Part shown: piece after piece, positions 9,058 through 17,010 of the stretch | Layout: every line of letters starts with the position of its first letter | Position numbering within the stretch: the stretch's first letter is position 1 | Assembly (NCBI GenBank): GCA_002347725.1 | Contig: DDXA01000004.1 | Span: 434,001 to 498,000, forward strand | Length of the DNA: 64,000 nucleotides | From: Actinobacteria bacterium UBA2272 | Lineage (GTDB): Bacteria > Actinomycetota > Coriobacteriia > Anaerosomatales > Anaerosomataceae | Direction: 5' to 3' | The notes under the pieces: generated by a model | The model's input: only the letters and a program-made list of their open reading frames with translations | Databases searched by the model: none | What the model was told of the DNA's origin: nothing | Program-made: the position numbers and the translations under genes

Positions 9058-10200
9058 CTACACCTCCAGGTCCTTCTCGCCCTCTTCAAGATCGAAGAGG
9101 CTCTGACGTGTCTTCTCCTGCTCGCGCGGGTCGACCTCGTGCGCCTCACGGCGCCACAACGTGTCGGGCAGCAGGCCCTCCGGCCGGAAGATCACCATCA
9201 CGACGATGATGATGCCGAAGATGAGCATCCTGTACACCTCGAACTCACTGCGCGCAGCGCCCGCCGCCTGTCTGATGACCTGCGGCAGCGCCTGCAACAC
9301 GATGGCGCCGAGGATGACGCCCGGAATCGAGCCCATGCCGCCGAGCACGACCATACACACGACGATGACCGACTGCATGAACAGGAACGACTCGGGGCTG
9401 ATGACGTTGGAGTAGTAGGCGAACAGCGAGCCCGCAAAACCCGCGATGCCCGCCGAGAGCACCACCGAGAGCAGCTTCGCGCGTGAGGCGGTGATGCCTG
9501 CCGAGACGGCCGCGAGTTCGTCTTCGCGAAGCGCGTTCCATGCCCGTCCGATGCGCGAGTTCTTCAGGTTGGAGATCAAGACCGCCGTCACGGCCACGCA
9601 GACGAGCACCAGATAGTAGTACTCCACCGGCTTGTCGATGACGAGCCACGCCGCAGGACCTGTCGAGCCGAGTGACTCGAGCGCGCCCTCGCCCACCAGC
9701 CGCGGCGAGTAGATGCCGGTGATGCCGTTGGGGCCGTTCGTGAAGTCCTGCAGGTTGGTGATCGTGAGACGCACGATCTCGCCGAACGCGAGCGTGACGA
9801 TCGCGAGGTAGTCGCCGCGGAGCCGAAGCGTGGGCAGGCCGATGACGAAGCCCGCCACCATCGCGATGAGCGCACTGAGCACCACCACCACCAGGAACGG
9901 CCACCGCAGCTCGAACTTGGGTGACGACAGCAGCGCCGTGGTGTACGCACCGAAGGCGAAGAAGGCGATGTAACCCAGATTGAGCAGACCGGTCTCGCCC
10001 ATGACGATGTTGAGACCGAGCGAAAGCATGACGAACAGCAGCGAGATCACGCCGACGCGAAGCCACGCGGTCTCGACCCAGCCCGCCATGTTCAGCAGCG
10101 GGAAGATTATCGCGATGACAAGTCCGCCCACCGCGTACACGCTGCGCGGCACCCGGGCGGTGGCGGCGCTCACGCGCTCTGTGACCTCGGAAAGTCTCAT
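9058..10200 (-). CDS. livM: Branched-chain amino-acid ABC transporter permease LivM
   Basis: Integral membrane subunit (380 aa) that pairs with LivH to form the translocation path. It is rich in hydrophobic helices and carries the family segments NIVMGETGLLNLGYIAFFAFGAY near the N-terminus and EDELAAVSAGI in the cytoplasmic loop that contacts the ATPases. The hydrophilic tail (REAHEVDPREQEKTR) is a little longer than usual. ATG 10200 has an aaggtg site that overlaps the livH stop region, so translation is probably coupled. Confidence 0.93.
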   Translation of the reverse strand: MRLSEVTERVSAATARVPRSVYAVGGLVIAIIFPLLNMAGWVETAWLRVGVISLLFVMLSLGLNIVMGETGLLNLGYIAFFAFGAYTTALLSSPKFELRWPFLVVVVLSALIAMVAGFVIGLPTLRLRGDYLAIVTLAFGEIVRLTITNLQDFTNGPNGITGIYSPRLVGEGALESLGSTGPAAWLVIDKPVEYYYLVLVCVAVTAVLISNLKNSRIGRAWNALREDELAAVSAGITASRAKLLSVVLSAGIAGFAGSLFAYYSNVISPESFLFMQSVIVVCMVVLGGMGSIPGVILGAIVLQALPQVIRQAAGAARSEFEVYRMLIFGIIIVVMVIFRPEGLLPDTLWRREAHEVDPREQEKTRQSLFDLEEGEKDLEV

Positions 10201-10203
10201 CGG

Positions 10204-11424
10204 CTACACCTTCTCCGTGATGGCTTCGCCGAGGATACCCGACGGCCGGAACATCAGTATCACCATCAGCACGACGAACGCGATGACGGGCTGCCAGCGC
10301 GTGTCGATGCGCACGTTGGCATTGACGAACATGACCGCAGCGACCACGGCCAGGAAGATGTTGCCTGCCATCAGTCGGACGGCGTGCTCCGCCGAGACCG
10401 ACAGGAGCGCATCGGTGCGCTCCGCGAGCAGTGTCTTCACGCCGTGATACGGGGTGAGGCGGTAGACGTTCAGCAGGTTGCGCTCATACTCGGGCGTGCG
10501 CCGGTCCTCGGCGATGTGCTGCAGCCGACGCCGCGGGATCCGCACCATCTGCACGTACAGGCCGAGAACGAGACCGGCGACCACGAACCACGCCAGGAAG
10601 CCGAGGTCCACACTCACGCCGTACGTCTCGGTCATGCCGAGGACAAGGGCGCCGACGACAGCGCCGGGGATGTTGCCGATGCCACCGAGCACGGCGGCGG
10701 TGAACGCCTTGAGGCCGTAGAGGAAGCCCGCGTCGAACTTCAGCGAACCGTAGTACATGATGACGAGGAACCCGCCGATGCCGGCAAGCGCCGAGCCGAC
10801 GATGAAGGTGAAGGCGATCGTCTTGTTCGTGTCGATGCCCATCATCTCGGCGGCTTCCATGTCCTGCGACGTGGCGCGCATGGCCTTGCCGATGCGGGTC
10901 GACTTGACCAGATACGTCAGGCCGGCCATCAACACGGCCGAGACGACGATGATGATGAGCGCGAGGACGCGGATGCGAATGCCACCCACGACGATCGACG
11001 CAGAGCTCAAAGCGAGCGTCGGGATCGTGACGGGCTTGGAGCCGAAGACGAGGATGATCGACTGCTGCATCACGATGGACACACCGATGGCCGAGAGCAG
11101 CGGGATGATGCGCGCACGGCCCCGCAGCGGTCGATAGGCGATGCGTTCCACCAGGAATCCGATGGCCATCGGCACGAGTACTGACGCCACAACTGCGGCC
11201 AGGAGGCATCCCGCCACCGCGAGCGCCGACATCCCATCGTTCACGCCGAGCGTGAGCAGCGTGAAGGCCGCCACATACCCGCCGATCGTGAAGACCTCGC
11301 CATGCGCGAAGTTGATGAACTTGAGCACGCCGTAGACCATGGTGTAACCCAGCGCGATAAGCGCATAGATCATGCCCACGGTCAGGCCGCCGATCGTGAC
11401 GCTGACTATGTGATCAAGACTCAC
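10204..11424 (-). CDS. livH: Branched-chain amino-acid ABC transporter permease LivH
   Basis: First permease of the Liv system (406 aa). Family segments include LGYTMVYGVLKFINFAHGE at the N-terminus and the coupling-loop segment ATSQDMEAAEMMGI. The frame is open to 11481, but GTG 11424 has a gaggag site six bases upstream and starts right before the first helix (VSLDHIVSVTIGG). The protein is longer than a typical LivH (about 300 aa) because of an inserted region of about 75 residues (KTLLAERTDALLSVSAEH and surroundings) that leads to extra helices near the C-terminus. It is separated from livK by a strong hairpin. Confidence 0.92.
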   Translation of the reverse strand: MSLDHIVSVTIGGLTVGMIYALIALGYTMVYGVLKFINFAHGEVFTIGGYVAAFTLLTLGVNDGMSALAVAGCLLAAVVASVLVPMAIGFLVERIAYRPLRGRARIIPLLSAIGVSIVMQQSIILVFGSKPVTIPTLALSSASIVVGGIRIRVLALIIIVVSAVLMAGLTYLVKSTRIGKAMRATSQDMEAAEMMGIDTNKTIAFTFIVGSALAGIGGFLVIMYYGSLKFDAGFLYGLKAFTAAVLGGIGNIPGAVVGALVLGMTETYGVSVDLGFLAWFVVAGLVLGLYVQMVRIPRRRLQHIAEDRRTPEYERNLLNVYRLTPYHGVKTLLAERTDALLSVSAEHAVRLMAGNIFLAVVAAVMFVNANVRIDTRWQPVIAFVVLMVILMFRPSGILGEAITEKV

Positions 11425-11510
11425 CTGTGGCTCCTCGCCGATATTCGGACCTACGGGCGGCGCGCAGATGCTCCCGAGCATTCTGCACTATCTTCCGCCG
11501 TGACGCACGC

Positions 11511-11542
11511 GGGGGGCGCAGGATACATCTCCTGCGCCCCCC
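11511..11542 (-). terminator. Intergenic hairpin between livK and livH
   Basis: A 12-bp perfect stem (11511-11522 with 11531-11542) with an eight-base loop lies between the livK stop and the livH start. It lacks a T-run. Such a hairpin can act as a partial terminator, or protect the upstream message from 3' decay, so that the binding protein is made in excess over the membrane subunits. That role is inferred from position only. Confidence 0.55.
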
Positions 11543-11575
11543 GATACAACTCAGTACACGCAAACCAGGTACGGC

Positions 11576-12790
11576 CTACTTGACGGAGACGAACTCCCCG
11601 CCCTCGACAACGTACCGCGGCACGTTGGCGGGCGTGAGACCGGCAACCACGACGTCGCCGCGGGCAACGGGCCCGTCAGCGGCGGTGGCAAAGCTGAACG
11701 TGCCGGTAACACCCTCGTACTCGACCGTCTGCAGCGCTTCGATGATCGCCTCGGTATCAAGCGAGCCAGCCTGCTTGATGGCTGCGATCAGGGCGCCGAA
11801 CGCGTCATAGTTGTTCTGGGCGTACGGGCCGACGGCCTCGCCGTACGTCTCCTCGTACTTGGCCGAGAAGGCCGCGTAGCCGGGCTGCTGCTCCTCGGGG
11901 AAGCCACCGAAGGTCGCGTAGATGCCCTCGGCGTTGGCTTCGCCACCGGTCTGAGCGACGAGCTCGGCGGACTTGATGCCGTCGCCACCCATGAAGATGA
12001 CATCGCCAAGACCGGCTTCGACCATCTGCTTGCGCATGAGGCCGGCCTCGGGGTGATAACCCGTGAAGATGATGGCGTCAGGACCGAACTCCTTGACGTT
12101 GGCCACCTGGGCCGAGAAGTCCTTGTCGCCGGACTGGCAGTTCTGGCGCAGCGTCTCGACGCCCTCAGCCTGCAGGGTATCTTCCGCAACGTCGGCAAGA
12201 CCGACAGCGTAGGCGCCGTTGTCGTCCATGAGCACGACCTTCTCAGCGCCAAGCTCCATGGCCCAAACGGCGAGAGCCTCGCCCTGCACCGCATCGTTCC
12301 AGCAGGTGCGGTAGAACGTGTCCACGCCATCGGCGTTGGCCGCCGGTCCGGTCACCGAGCCGCTGATCTGCGGAATGCGGTTCTCGGCATAGATCGGGAT
12401 CGCGGAGAGCGTGGCGCCCGTGGTGAGACTGCCGATGACGCCGACGACACCCTCGTCGACCATCGTCTGGGCGACGACGGCGGACTCGGCCGGCTCGGCC
12501 TTGTCGTCAAGAACGACGAGCTCGACCTGGTAGGTCGTGCCGTCCATCTCGAACGTGCCGAAGTCCTCAACGGCGAGCTCGATACCGTTCTTGGCCGCGG
12601 CACCGTAGTCCGGCAGCGGGCCCGTGAGCGCCGTCTGAACGCCGACCTTGATGATCTCGACTTCGCCGGTGGTCTCCCCGTCTGTCTCGCCATCAGTCTC
12701 GGCGGCACAGCCGGTGACACCGAACATGCCGAGCGCAAGAACGATGACGAGGCTCAGTGCGAGGAACGTGCGTGTCCTCTCGTGCACCAT
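11576..12790 (-). CDS. livK: Branched-chain amino-acid-binding lipoprotein LivK
   Basis: Extracytoplasmic substrate-binding lipoprotein (404 aa) that delivers ligand to LivHMGF. It has a signal peptide with a lipobox (GVTGC, Cys about residue 28), then an acidic Thr/Glu-rich linker (ETDGETDGETTGE) and the type I binding fold (VGVQTALTGPLPDYGAAAKNG). The frame is open to 12913, but ATG 12790 follows aaggggg at seven bases and gives a proper export signal. It is the first gene of the liv operon. Ligands in this family include Leu/Ile/Val but also amides, urea and aromatic compounds, so the substrate is not certain. Confidence 0.92.
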   Translation of the reverse strand: MVHERTRTFLALSLVIVLALGMFGVTGCAAETDGETDGETTGEVEIIKVGVQTALTGPLPDYGAAAKNGIELAVEDFGTFEMDGTTYQVELVVLDDKAEPAESAVVAQTMVDEGVVGVIGSLTTGATLSAIPIYAENRIPQISGSVTGPAANADGVDTFYRTCWNDAVQGEALAVWAMELGAEKVVLMDDNGAYAVGLADVAEDTLQAEGVETLRQNCQSGDKDFSAQVANVKEFGPDAIIFTGYHPEAGLMRKQMVEAGLGDVIFMGGDGIKSAELVAQTGGEANAEGIYATFGGFPEEQQPGYAAFSAKYEETYGEAVGPYAQNNYDAFGALIAAIKQAGSLDTEAIIEALQTVEYEGVTGTFSFATAADGPVARGDVVVAGLTPANVPRYVVEGGEFVSVK

Positions 12791-12811
12791 GCCCAACCCC
12801 CTTACATACGC

Positions 12812-12827
12812 GATAGCGGTCGCTATC
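12812..12827. promoter_or_regulatory. Perfect inverted repeat upstream of livK
   Basis: The sequence gatagcg-gt-cgctatc is a 7-bp perfect dyad with a two-base centre, about 21 bases upstream of the livK start codon. It could be an operator for a dimeric regulator or a hairpin in the 5' leader. The regulator is not identified: the nearest one (LacI type) recognises a different sequence by my reading. Confidence 0.4.
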
Positions 12828-12909
12828 TGATTGGTAGGGCATTCTATCGCAGATGATGCGTTCCTATCCATAGTTTGCACCGAGTGAATCAAATCACTTG
12901 ATAACTGAA

Positions 12910-14010
12910 TCAATCCCAGGCGGAGAACAACTCGCCGTATGTGGCGACCGCATCTTCGATAGCCGAGATCGCACAGGCTTCGTCGGTCGTATGCGCGGCG
13001 TCCGGGTCGCCCGGTCCGAGCAGCACGACCTCGCTGCTCGAAAGTGCGCCTGCCAGCACCGCGGCATCGGTGAAGTACGTCAGCGGCGGGCGGCGGGCGG
13101 CCAGTCCCGTCGCGGACTCGAGCGCGGCTGCCACCGAGCGGGCGAAGGGTCCGTCCGGGGTCGAGTACGTGGGCGGCAGGTCCTCGAGCACCTCGATGGA
13201 GAGGTCCCGGCCGCCCAGGCCACCGATGTGCGCGAGTATCCGCTCGCGCTCGATGCCCGGAACCGTTCGGATATCGATGGTGAGTGAGGCCGAGTCGGGA
13301 ACCAGGTTGATCGCCGTCCCACCGACGATGGTGCCCACGTTGAAGGTCGGCGGCCCCATGACCTCGTGCCCGCCGGGCAGGCCTGCCGCTTCGAGTGCGG
13401 TGATGAACCGCGCGAGTGATGCTATGGCGTTCGTGCCGAGGTCCGGCCGGGAGCCGTGTGCCGATCGCCCCCGCGCGTTGACTCTCAGCCAGAGTACGCC
13501 CTTGTGCCCCGGTGCGATGCGGTTATCGGTGGGCTCGGCGACGAGCAACGGTCCTCCGCGCGGGATCGCGCGAACGTCAACGAGGTGGCGCGCTCCCTCA
13601 CAGCCGGTCTCCTCGGCGGCAGTGAGCACGAGCACGATGCCGCGCCCGCCAGGTCCACGCACGATGTGCTGCGCAAGCGCGACGACGAGCGCGGCCACTC
13701 CCGACTTCATGTCGACGGCGCCCCGGCCATGCAGCACGCCGCCGCTCACGTCTCCCGAGAGCGGATCGCGCTCCCATGCCGCGTCCCCCACGGGCACCGT
13801 GTCAAGATGCCCGGAGCAGACGAGGGGCGCGGTGCTCACCTCGCCCGTCCATGCGACGAGATGGGCCCGTCCGTCAGCGTACGGGACGAGTTCGACGTCG
13901 GCACCCGCCCGGGCAAGGATGCCCGCCAGCAGTTCCGCTGCGGCTCGCTCGCCGTGGCCGGCGGTGTCGATCCGCACGAGGTCCCCGGCGAGCCTCACCG
14001 CGTCGTTCAC
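12910..14010 (-). CDS. M20-family metallopeptidase (ArgE/DapE/carboxypeptidase-like)
   Basis: Zinc-dependent cytoplasmic amidohydrolase (366 aa). The metal and catalytic residues are visible: His and Asp in CSGHLDTVP, Asp in GRGAVDMKSG, the Glu pair in TAAEETG, and a late His in DAAHTTDEA. A lid/dimerisation domain (RSAHGSRPDLGTNAI) sits in the middle, as in the family. GTG 14010 overlaps the stop of the upstream LacI-type gene by four bases (GTGA), so the two are probably co-transcribed; the open frame further upstream lies inside that gene. Exact substrate (N-acyl amino acid, succinyl-DAP or dipeptide) cannot be told from sequence, and the context does not point to arginine or lysine synthesis. 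Confidence 0.85.
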   Translation of the reverse strand: MNDAVRLAGDLVRIDTAGHGERAAAELLAGILARAGADVELVPYADGRAHLVAWTGEVSTAPLVCSGHLDTVPVGDAAWERDPLSGDVSGGVLHGRGAVDMKSGVAALVVALAQHIVRGPGGRGIVLVLTAAEETGCEGARHLVDVRAIPRGGPLLVAEPTDNRIAPGHKGVLWLRVNARGRSAHGSRPDLGTNAIASLARFITALEAAGLPGGHEVMGPPTFNVGTIVGGTAINLVPDSASLTIDIRTVPGIERERILAHIGGLGGRDLSIEVLEDLPPTYSTPDGPFARSVAAALESATGLAARRPPLTYFTDAAVLAGALSSSEVVLLGPGDPDAAHTTDEACAISAIEDAVATYGELFSAWD

Positions 14011-15011
14011 GACGAACCGCCCGTGGACTCGCGCACGACGAGGGAGGGCGCGATCGCCACCCGCTGGACCGGCAAGTCGCGATCGATCATCCGCGCGTCG
14101 AGCAGGCGGATGCACTCGGCCGCCAGTTGCTCACCGGGCTGGCGAACGGTCGTGAGTGGCGGATCTGCAAGCTGCGCGAAGCGGATATCGTCGAAACCGG
14201 TGACCAGAACGTCCTCGGGAACCCGTATGCGGCTGCGCCGGAACTCGCCGAGCAGTCCGATCGCGATCTCGTCGTTGCCGCACACGACCGCATCCGGGAA
14301 CGGTTCTTCGGCCAGCATCTGAAGAGCCGCCGAGCGTCCCCACTCCGCGCGGAACGTGCCGAGAAGGCGGGGCGTGTCGCTCGGAAGCCCGTGGCGTTTC
14401 ACCACGCGTTCGAATCCTGCGTAGCGCTGCTGGGCGGAGGAGCTGTCCAGCGATGCGCTCACGAAGGCGATGCGCCTCGCGCCGAGCGCGACCACATGCT
14501 CGACCGCGAGGCCCACGCCGAGTTCGTCGTTCACGCCCACCCAATCGGCCGGGTACTCCTCCACGTACCGGTCGACCTGGACCACGGGCGTGCGCTGGAC
14601 CGCCTCGACCAGCGTCGCGCGGCTCTCGGTGGCCGATACCGGGACGATGATGAGCCCGTCGACCTGGCGATCCGCGAGCGCCCGGGCCCGGTGGCGCTCG
14701 ATCGTGACGTCTTGCTGCGCGTCGCACAGGAACAGGTCGCGACCCGATTCCTGGAGTCGGCGCTCCACAGCCTCAACGATCGAAGGGAAGAACGGGTTGC
14801 CGATCTCGGGGACTATCATGCCCACAGTGTTGGTACGCCCCCTGCGCAGGGCGCTCGCGACGGCGTTGTGACGGTAGCCGAGCGCGCGGGCAGCGGTGTT
14901 CACCCGCTCCGCGAGCACGGGCGAGACATTGCGGCTCCCGGTGAGTACCCGCGACGCGGTCGCGACGGATACCCCGGCGCGCTCGGCGACATCGCGTATG
15001 GTGACCGCCAC
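14007..15011 (-). CDS. LacI-family transcriptional regulator
   Basis: DNA-binding repressor (334 aa). The N-terminal helix-turn-helix and hinge are clear (TIRDVAERAGVSVATASRVL, then YRHNAVASALRRGRT), followed by a periplasmic-binding-protein-like effector domain (VGMIVPEIGNPFFPSI). GTG 15011 follows gtggagggg and puts the helix-turn-helix at the very N-terminus, as is normal; the frame to 15080 is not needed. It is divergent from the nucleoside/sugar uptake operon, with a perfect LacI-type palindrome between them, so it most likely represses that operon and is relieved by a nucleoside- or ribose-derived ligand. It is coupled to the downstream M20 peptidase gene. Confidence 0.9.
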   Translation of the reverse strand: MAVTIRDVAERAGVSVATASRVLTGSRNVSPVLAERVNTAARALGYRHNAVASALRRGRTNTVGMIVPEIGNPFFPSIVEAVERRLQESGRDLFLCDAQQDVTIERHRARALADRQVDGLIIVPVSATESRATLVEAVQRTPVVQVDRYVEEYPADWVGVNDELGVGLAVEHVVALGARRIAFVSASLDSSSAQQRYAGFERVVKRHGLPSDTPRLLGTFRAEWGRSAALQMLAEEPFPDAVVCGNDEIAIGLLGEFRRSRIRVPEDVLVTGFDDIRFAQLADPPLTTVRQPGEQLAAECIRLLDARMIDRDLPVQRVAIAPSLVVRESTGGSS

Positions 15012-15083
15012 CGTCCCCTCCACTTCCCGTCGGCAGGCTTGGGAACAGTCTACGACGGGAACGAAAAACATACGAGACACGTC

Positions 15084-15097
15084 GAGAACGATTACCC
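15084..15097. promoter_or_regulatory. Possible second, degenerate LacI-type operator
   Basis: gagaacgattaccc matches one half (TTACCC) of the perfect operator at 15174 and keeps the central CG, with a degraded other half. Its centre is about 92 bp from that operator, in the promoter region expected for the lacI-type gene. A paired-operator loop or autoregulation is possible, but this is a weak match. Confidence 0.3.
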
Positions 15098-15134
15098 ATT
15101 ATGGCCCCTGAATGGAGGTGCGCCGGGTCACGTA

Positions 15135-15163
15135 TTGACGTTCTTCCTGCTGTGAACAATCAT
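15135..15163 (+). promoter_or_regulatory. Candidate promoter of the uptake/nucleoside operon
   Basis: TTGACG (15135-15140) is a good -35 match. Seventeen bases on is AATCAT, and CATTAT follows at 15161, both only fair -10 matches. The operator palindrome lies immediately downstream, where a bound repressor would block initiation. Confidence 0.4.
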
Positions 15164-15173
15164 TATCGGGAAG

Positions 15174-15189
15174 GGGTAAACGTTTACCC
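15174..15189. promoter_or_regulatory. Perfect LacI-type operator
   Basis: GGGTAAACGTTTACCC is a 16-bp perfect palindrome with the central CG and the AAACGTTT core typical of LacI/GalR-family operators. It lies between the divergent regulator and the binding-protein gene, just past the candidate promoter and 28 bases before the ATG, a normal place for a repressing site. Confidence 0.75.
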
Positions 15190-15217
15190 ATAGGTGTGCG
15201 TTGGGAGGGAGTTCGCC

Positions 15218-16201
15218 ATGTCCAAACGTAAGGTGCTGCGGCTTGTGGCGTTACTGAGCATCGTCGCGATGCTCGCGTTGACCGCCGTCGGCTGCGCCGG
15301 GACCGATGAGGACGGCACGGACGACGGTGCGACCGGTGGGGAGAAGATCAAGGTCGGCCTGGTGCAGATCAACCAGCAGGCCATCTTCTTCAACCAGATG
15401 AACGAGGGTGCCCAGGAAGCTGCCGATGAGGTTGGCGTCGATCTTACGATCTTCAACGCCAACGACGATCCGGCCAAGCAGAACGAGGGCATCGCCAACT
15501 TCGTGACCCAGGGCTTCGACGCGATCATCGTGGTCGCCATCGATGTCGAGGGCGTCAAGCCGGCGATCAAGGAAGCCAAGGATGCGGGTGTGATGATCGT
15601 CTGTGTCGACGCCGTGGTCGAAGATGACGCGGTCGACTGCCAGGTGGGCGTGGATAACGCTGCGGCAGGTGCGGAGATCGGCGAGTTCGTCGTCGACTAC
15701 ATCGAGAAGAACAACCTCACCAACAAGAACATCGGTGTTCTCGGTGCGCTGAACTCGTTCATCCAGAACCTGCGCAAGGACGCGTTCGTCGAGGTCGTCG
15801 AGGCAGCCGGTGCGACCATCACGCAGACGGTCGACGGGCAGAACCGCCAGGAGGCCGCCATGGCTGCAGCGGAGAACCTGTTCACCGCGCAGACCGACAC
15901 CGAGATCATGTACGCCACCGGTGAACCGCAGATGGTCGGTGCCGTAGCCGCCGTTCGCTCGCAGGACAAGGGCACCACCGTGAAGCTCTTCGGCTGGGAC
16001 CTCACCGCTGAGGTCATCCAGGGCATCGACGACGGTTTCGTGATGGGCGTCGTGCAGCAGGACCCGAAGACAGAGGGCTACGAGGCCGTGAAGGCGTGCA
16101 AGACCCTCGTCGAGGGCGGGACGGTTGCGGAGTTCATCGATGTCCCGATCGTCATCGTGACCGCGGACAACGTTGAGCCCTATCGCGCGATCTTCAAGTA
16201 G
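15218..16201 (+). CDS. RbsB-like substrate-binding lipoprotein
   Basis: Extracytoplasmic binding component (327 aa) of a sugar-type ABC importer. It has a signal peptide with lipobox AVGC (Cys26), an acidic linker, then a periplasmic-binding fold of the ribose/autoinducer class (KVGLVQINQQAIFFNQMNEGAQEAA, ANDDPAKQNEGIANFVTQGFDAI). ATG 15218 follows ggaggga and fits the signal peptide. It is the first gene of a seven-gene operon under the LacI-type operator. The ligand may be a nucleoside, ribose or another ribosyl compound, judging from the nucleoside hydrolase and ribokinase downstream; this is inference. Confidence 0.88.
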   Translation: MSKRKVLRLVALLSIVAMLALTAVGCAGTDEDGTDDGATGGEKIKVGLVQINQQAIFFNQMNEGAQEAADEVGVDLTIFNANDDPAKQNEGIANFVTQGFDAIIVVAIDVEGVKPAIKEAKDAGVMIVCVDAVVEDDAVDCQVGVDNAAAGAEIGEFVVDYIEKNNLTNKNIGVLGALNSFIQNLRKDAFVEVVEAAGATITQTVDGQNRQEAAMAAAENLFTAQTDTEIMYATGEPQMVGAVAAVRSQDKGTTVKLFGWDLTAEVIQGIDDGFVMGVVQQDPKTEGYEAVKACKTLVEGGTVAEFIDVPIVIVTADNVEPYRAIFK

Positions 16202-16251
16202 CGGCACTGCCCGGTAGACGATCTACCCCGCAGACGACAGTGGAGGGTGGC

Positions 16252-17010
16252 ATGGCCGCAGAGGACAGGCACGCCGACCGCGTCCTGATGAGGGACATAC
16301 GCAAGCGATTCGGCATGGTCCATGCCCTGCAGGGTGTCACCCTCCGTGTCGCCCCCGGTGAGGTCGTCGGCCTCGTTGGTGACAATGCAGCGGGCAAGTC
16401 GACGCTCATGAAAGTACTCGCCGGCACGTACATCGCCGACGGCGGCGAGATCTGGATCGATGGTGAGCCGACGCGCTACACCACGCCCCGCGAGGCGCAG
16501 CAACTCGGCATCGAGATGGTCTATCAGGATCTTGCCCTCTGCGACGACATCGACGTGGCGGGCAACATCTTCCTGGGACGTGAACCGCGTCTCGCCGCGG
16601 GCCTCCTGCTCGACAAGAAGCGGATGCACGCCGAAGCGCGGCGCCTGCTCGACTCGCTCAGGATCAGGATCCCCTACACGGACCTGCCGGTGCGCAATCT
16701 ATCCGGTGGCCAGCGCCAGGCGGTCGCCATCGCGCGCGCGGTCCACTTCCAACCGCGGCTGCTCATCCTCGACGAACCTACCGCGGCGCTTGCCGTCTCC
16801 GAGGTGGAGACCGTGCTCGAGTTGATCCGCACTGTCGCCGAGCGCGAGGTGGGCGTCATCCTCATCACGCATCGCCTGCAGGACCTGTTCCGTGTATGCG
16901 ACCGGCTGTGCGTCATGTACGAAGGCACGTTGCGCGCCGATCTCGTGGCGAAGGAGACGTCACTCGAAACGCTTGTCGAGGAGATCGTCGGAAGGGGGCA
17001 TCTGGCATGA
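16252..17010 (+). CDS. Sugar-type ABC transporter ATPase, single domain
   Basis: Cytoplasmic ATPase (252 aa) for the adjacent RbsC-like permease. It has Walker A GDNAAGKST, signature LSGGQRQAVAIARA, Walker B LLILDEPTAAL and switch His in LITHRL. Unlike RbsA/XylG, which carry two nucleotide-binding domains (about 500 aa), this has one, as in FrcA-like proteins, so it should work as a homodimer. ATG 16252 follows ggagggtggc; a GTG at 16240 is possible but lacks a ribosome site. The stop overlaps the permease start (ATGA). Confidence 0.9.
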   Translation: MAAEDRHADRVLMRDIRKRFGMVHALQGVTLRVAPGEVVGLVGDNAAGKSTLMKVLAGTYIADGGEIWIDGEPTRYTTPREAQQLGIEMVYQDLALCDDIDVAGNIFLGREPRLAAGLLLDKKRMHAEARRLLDSLRIRIPYTDLPVRNLSGGQRQAVAIARAVHFQPRLLILDEPTAALAVSEVETVLELIRTVAEREVGVILITHRLQDLFRVCDRLCVMYEGTLRADLVAKETSLETLVEEIVGRGHLA

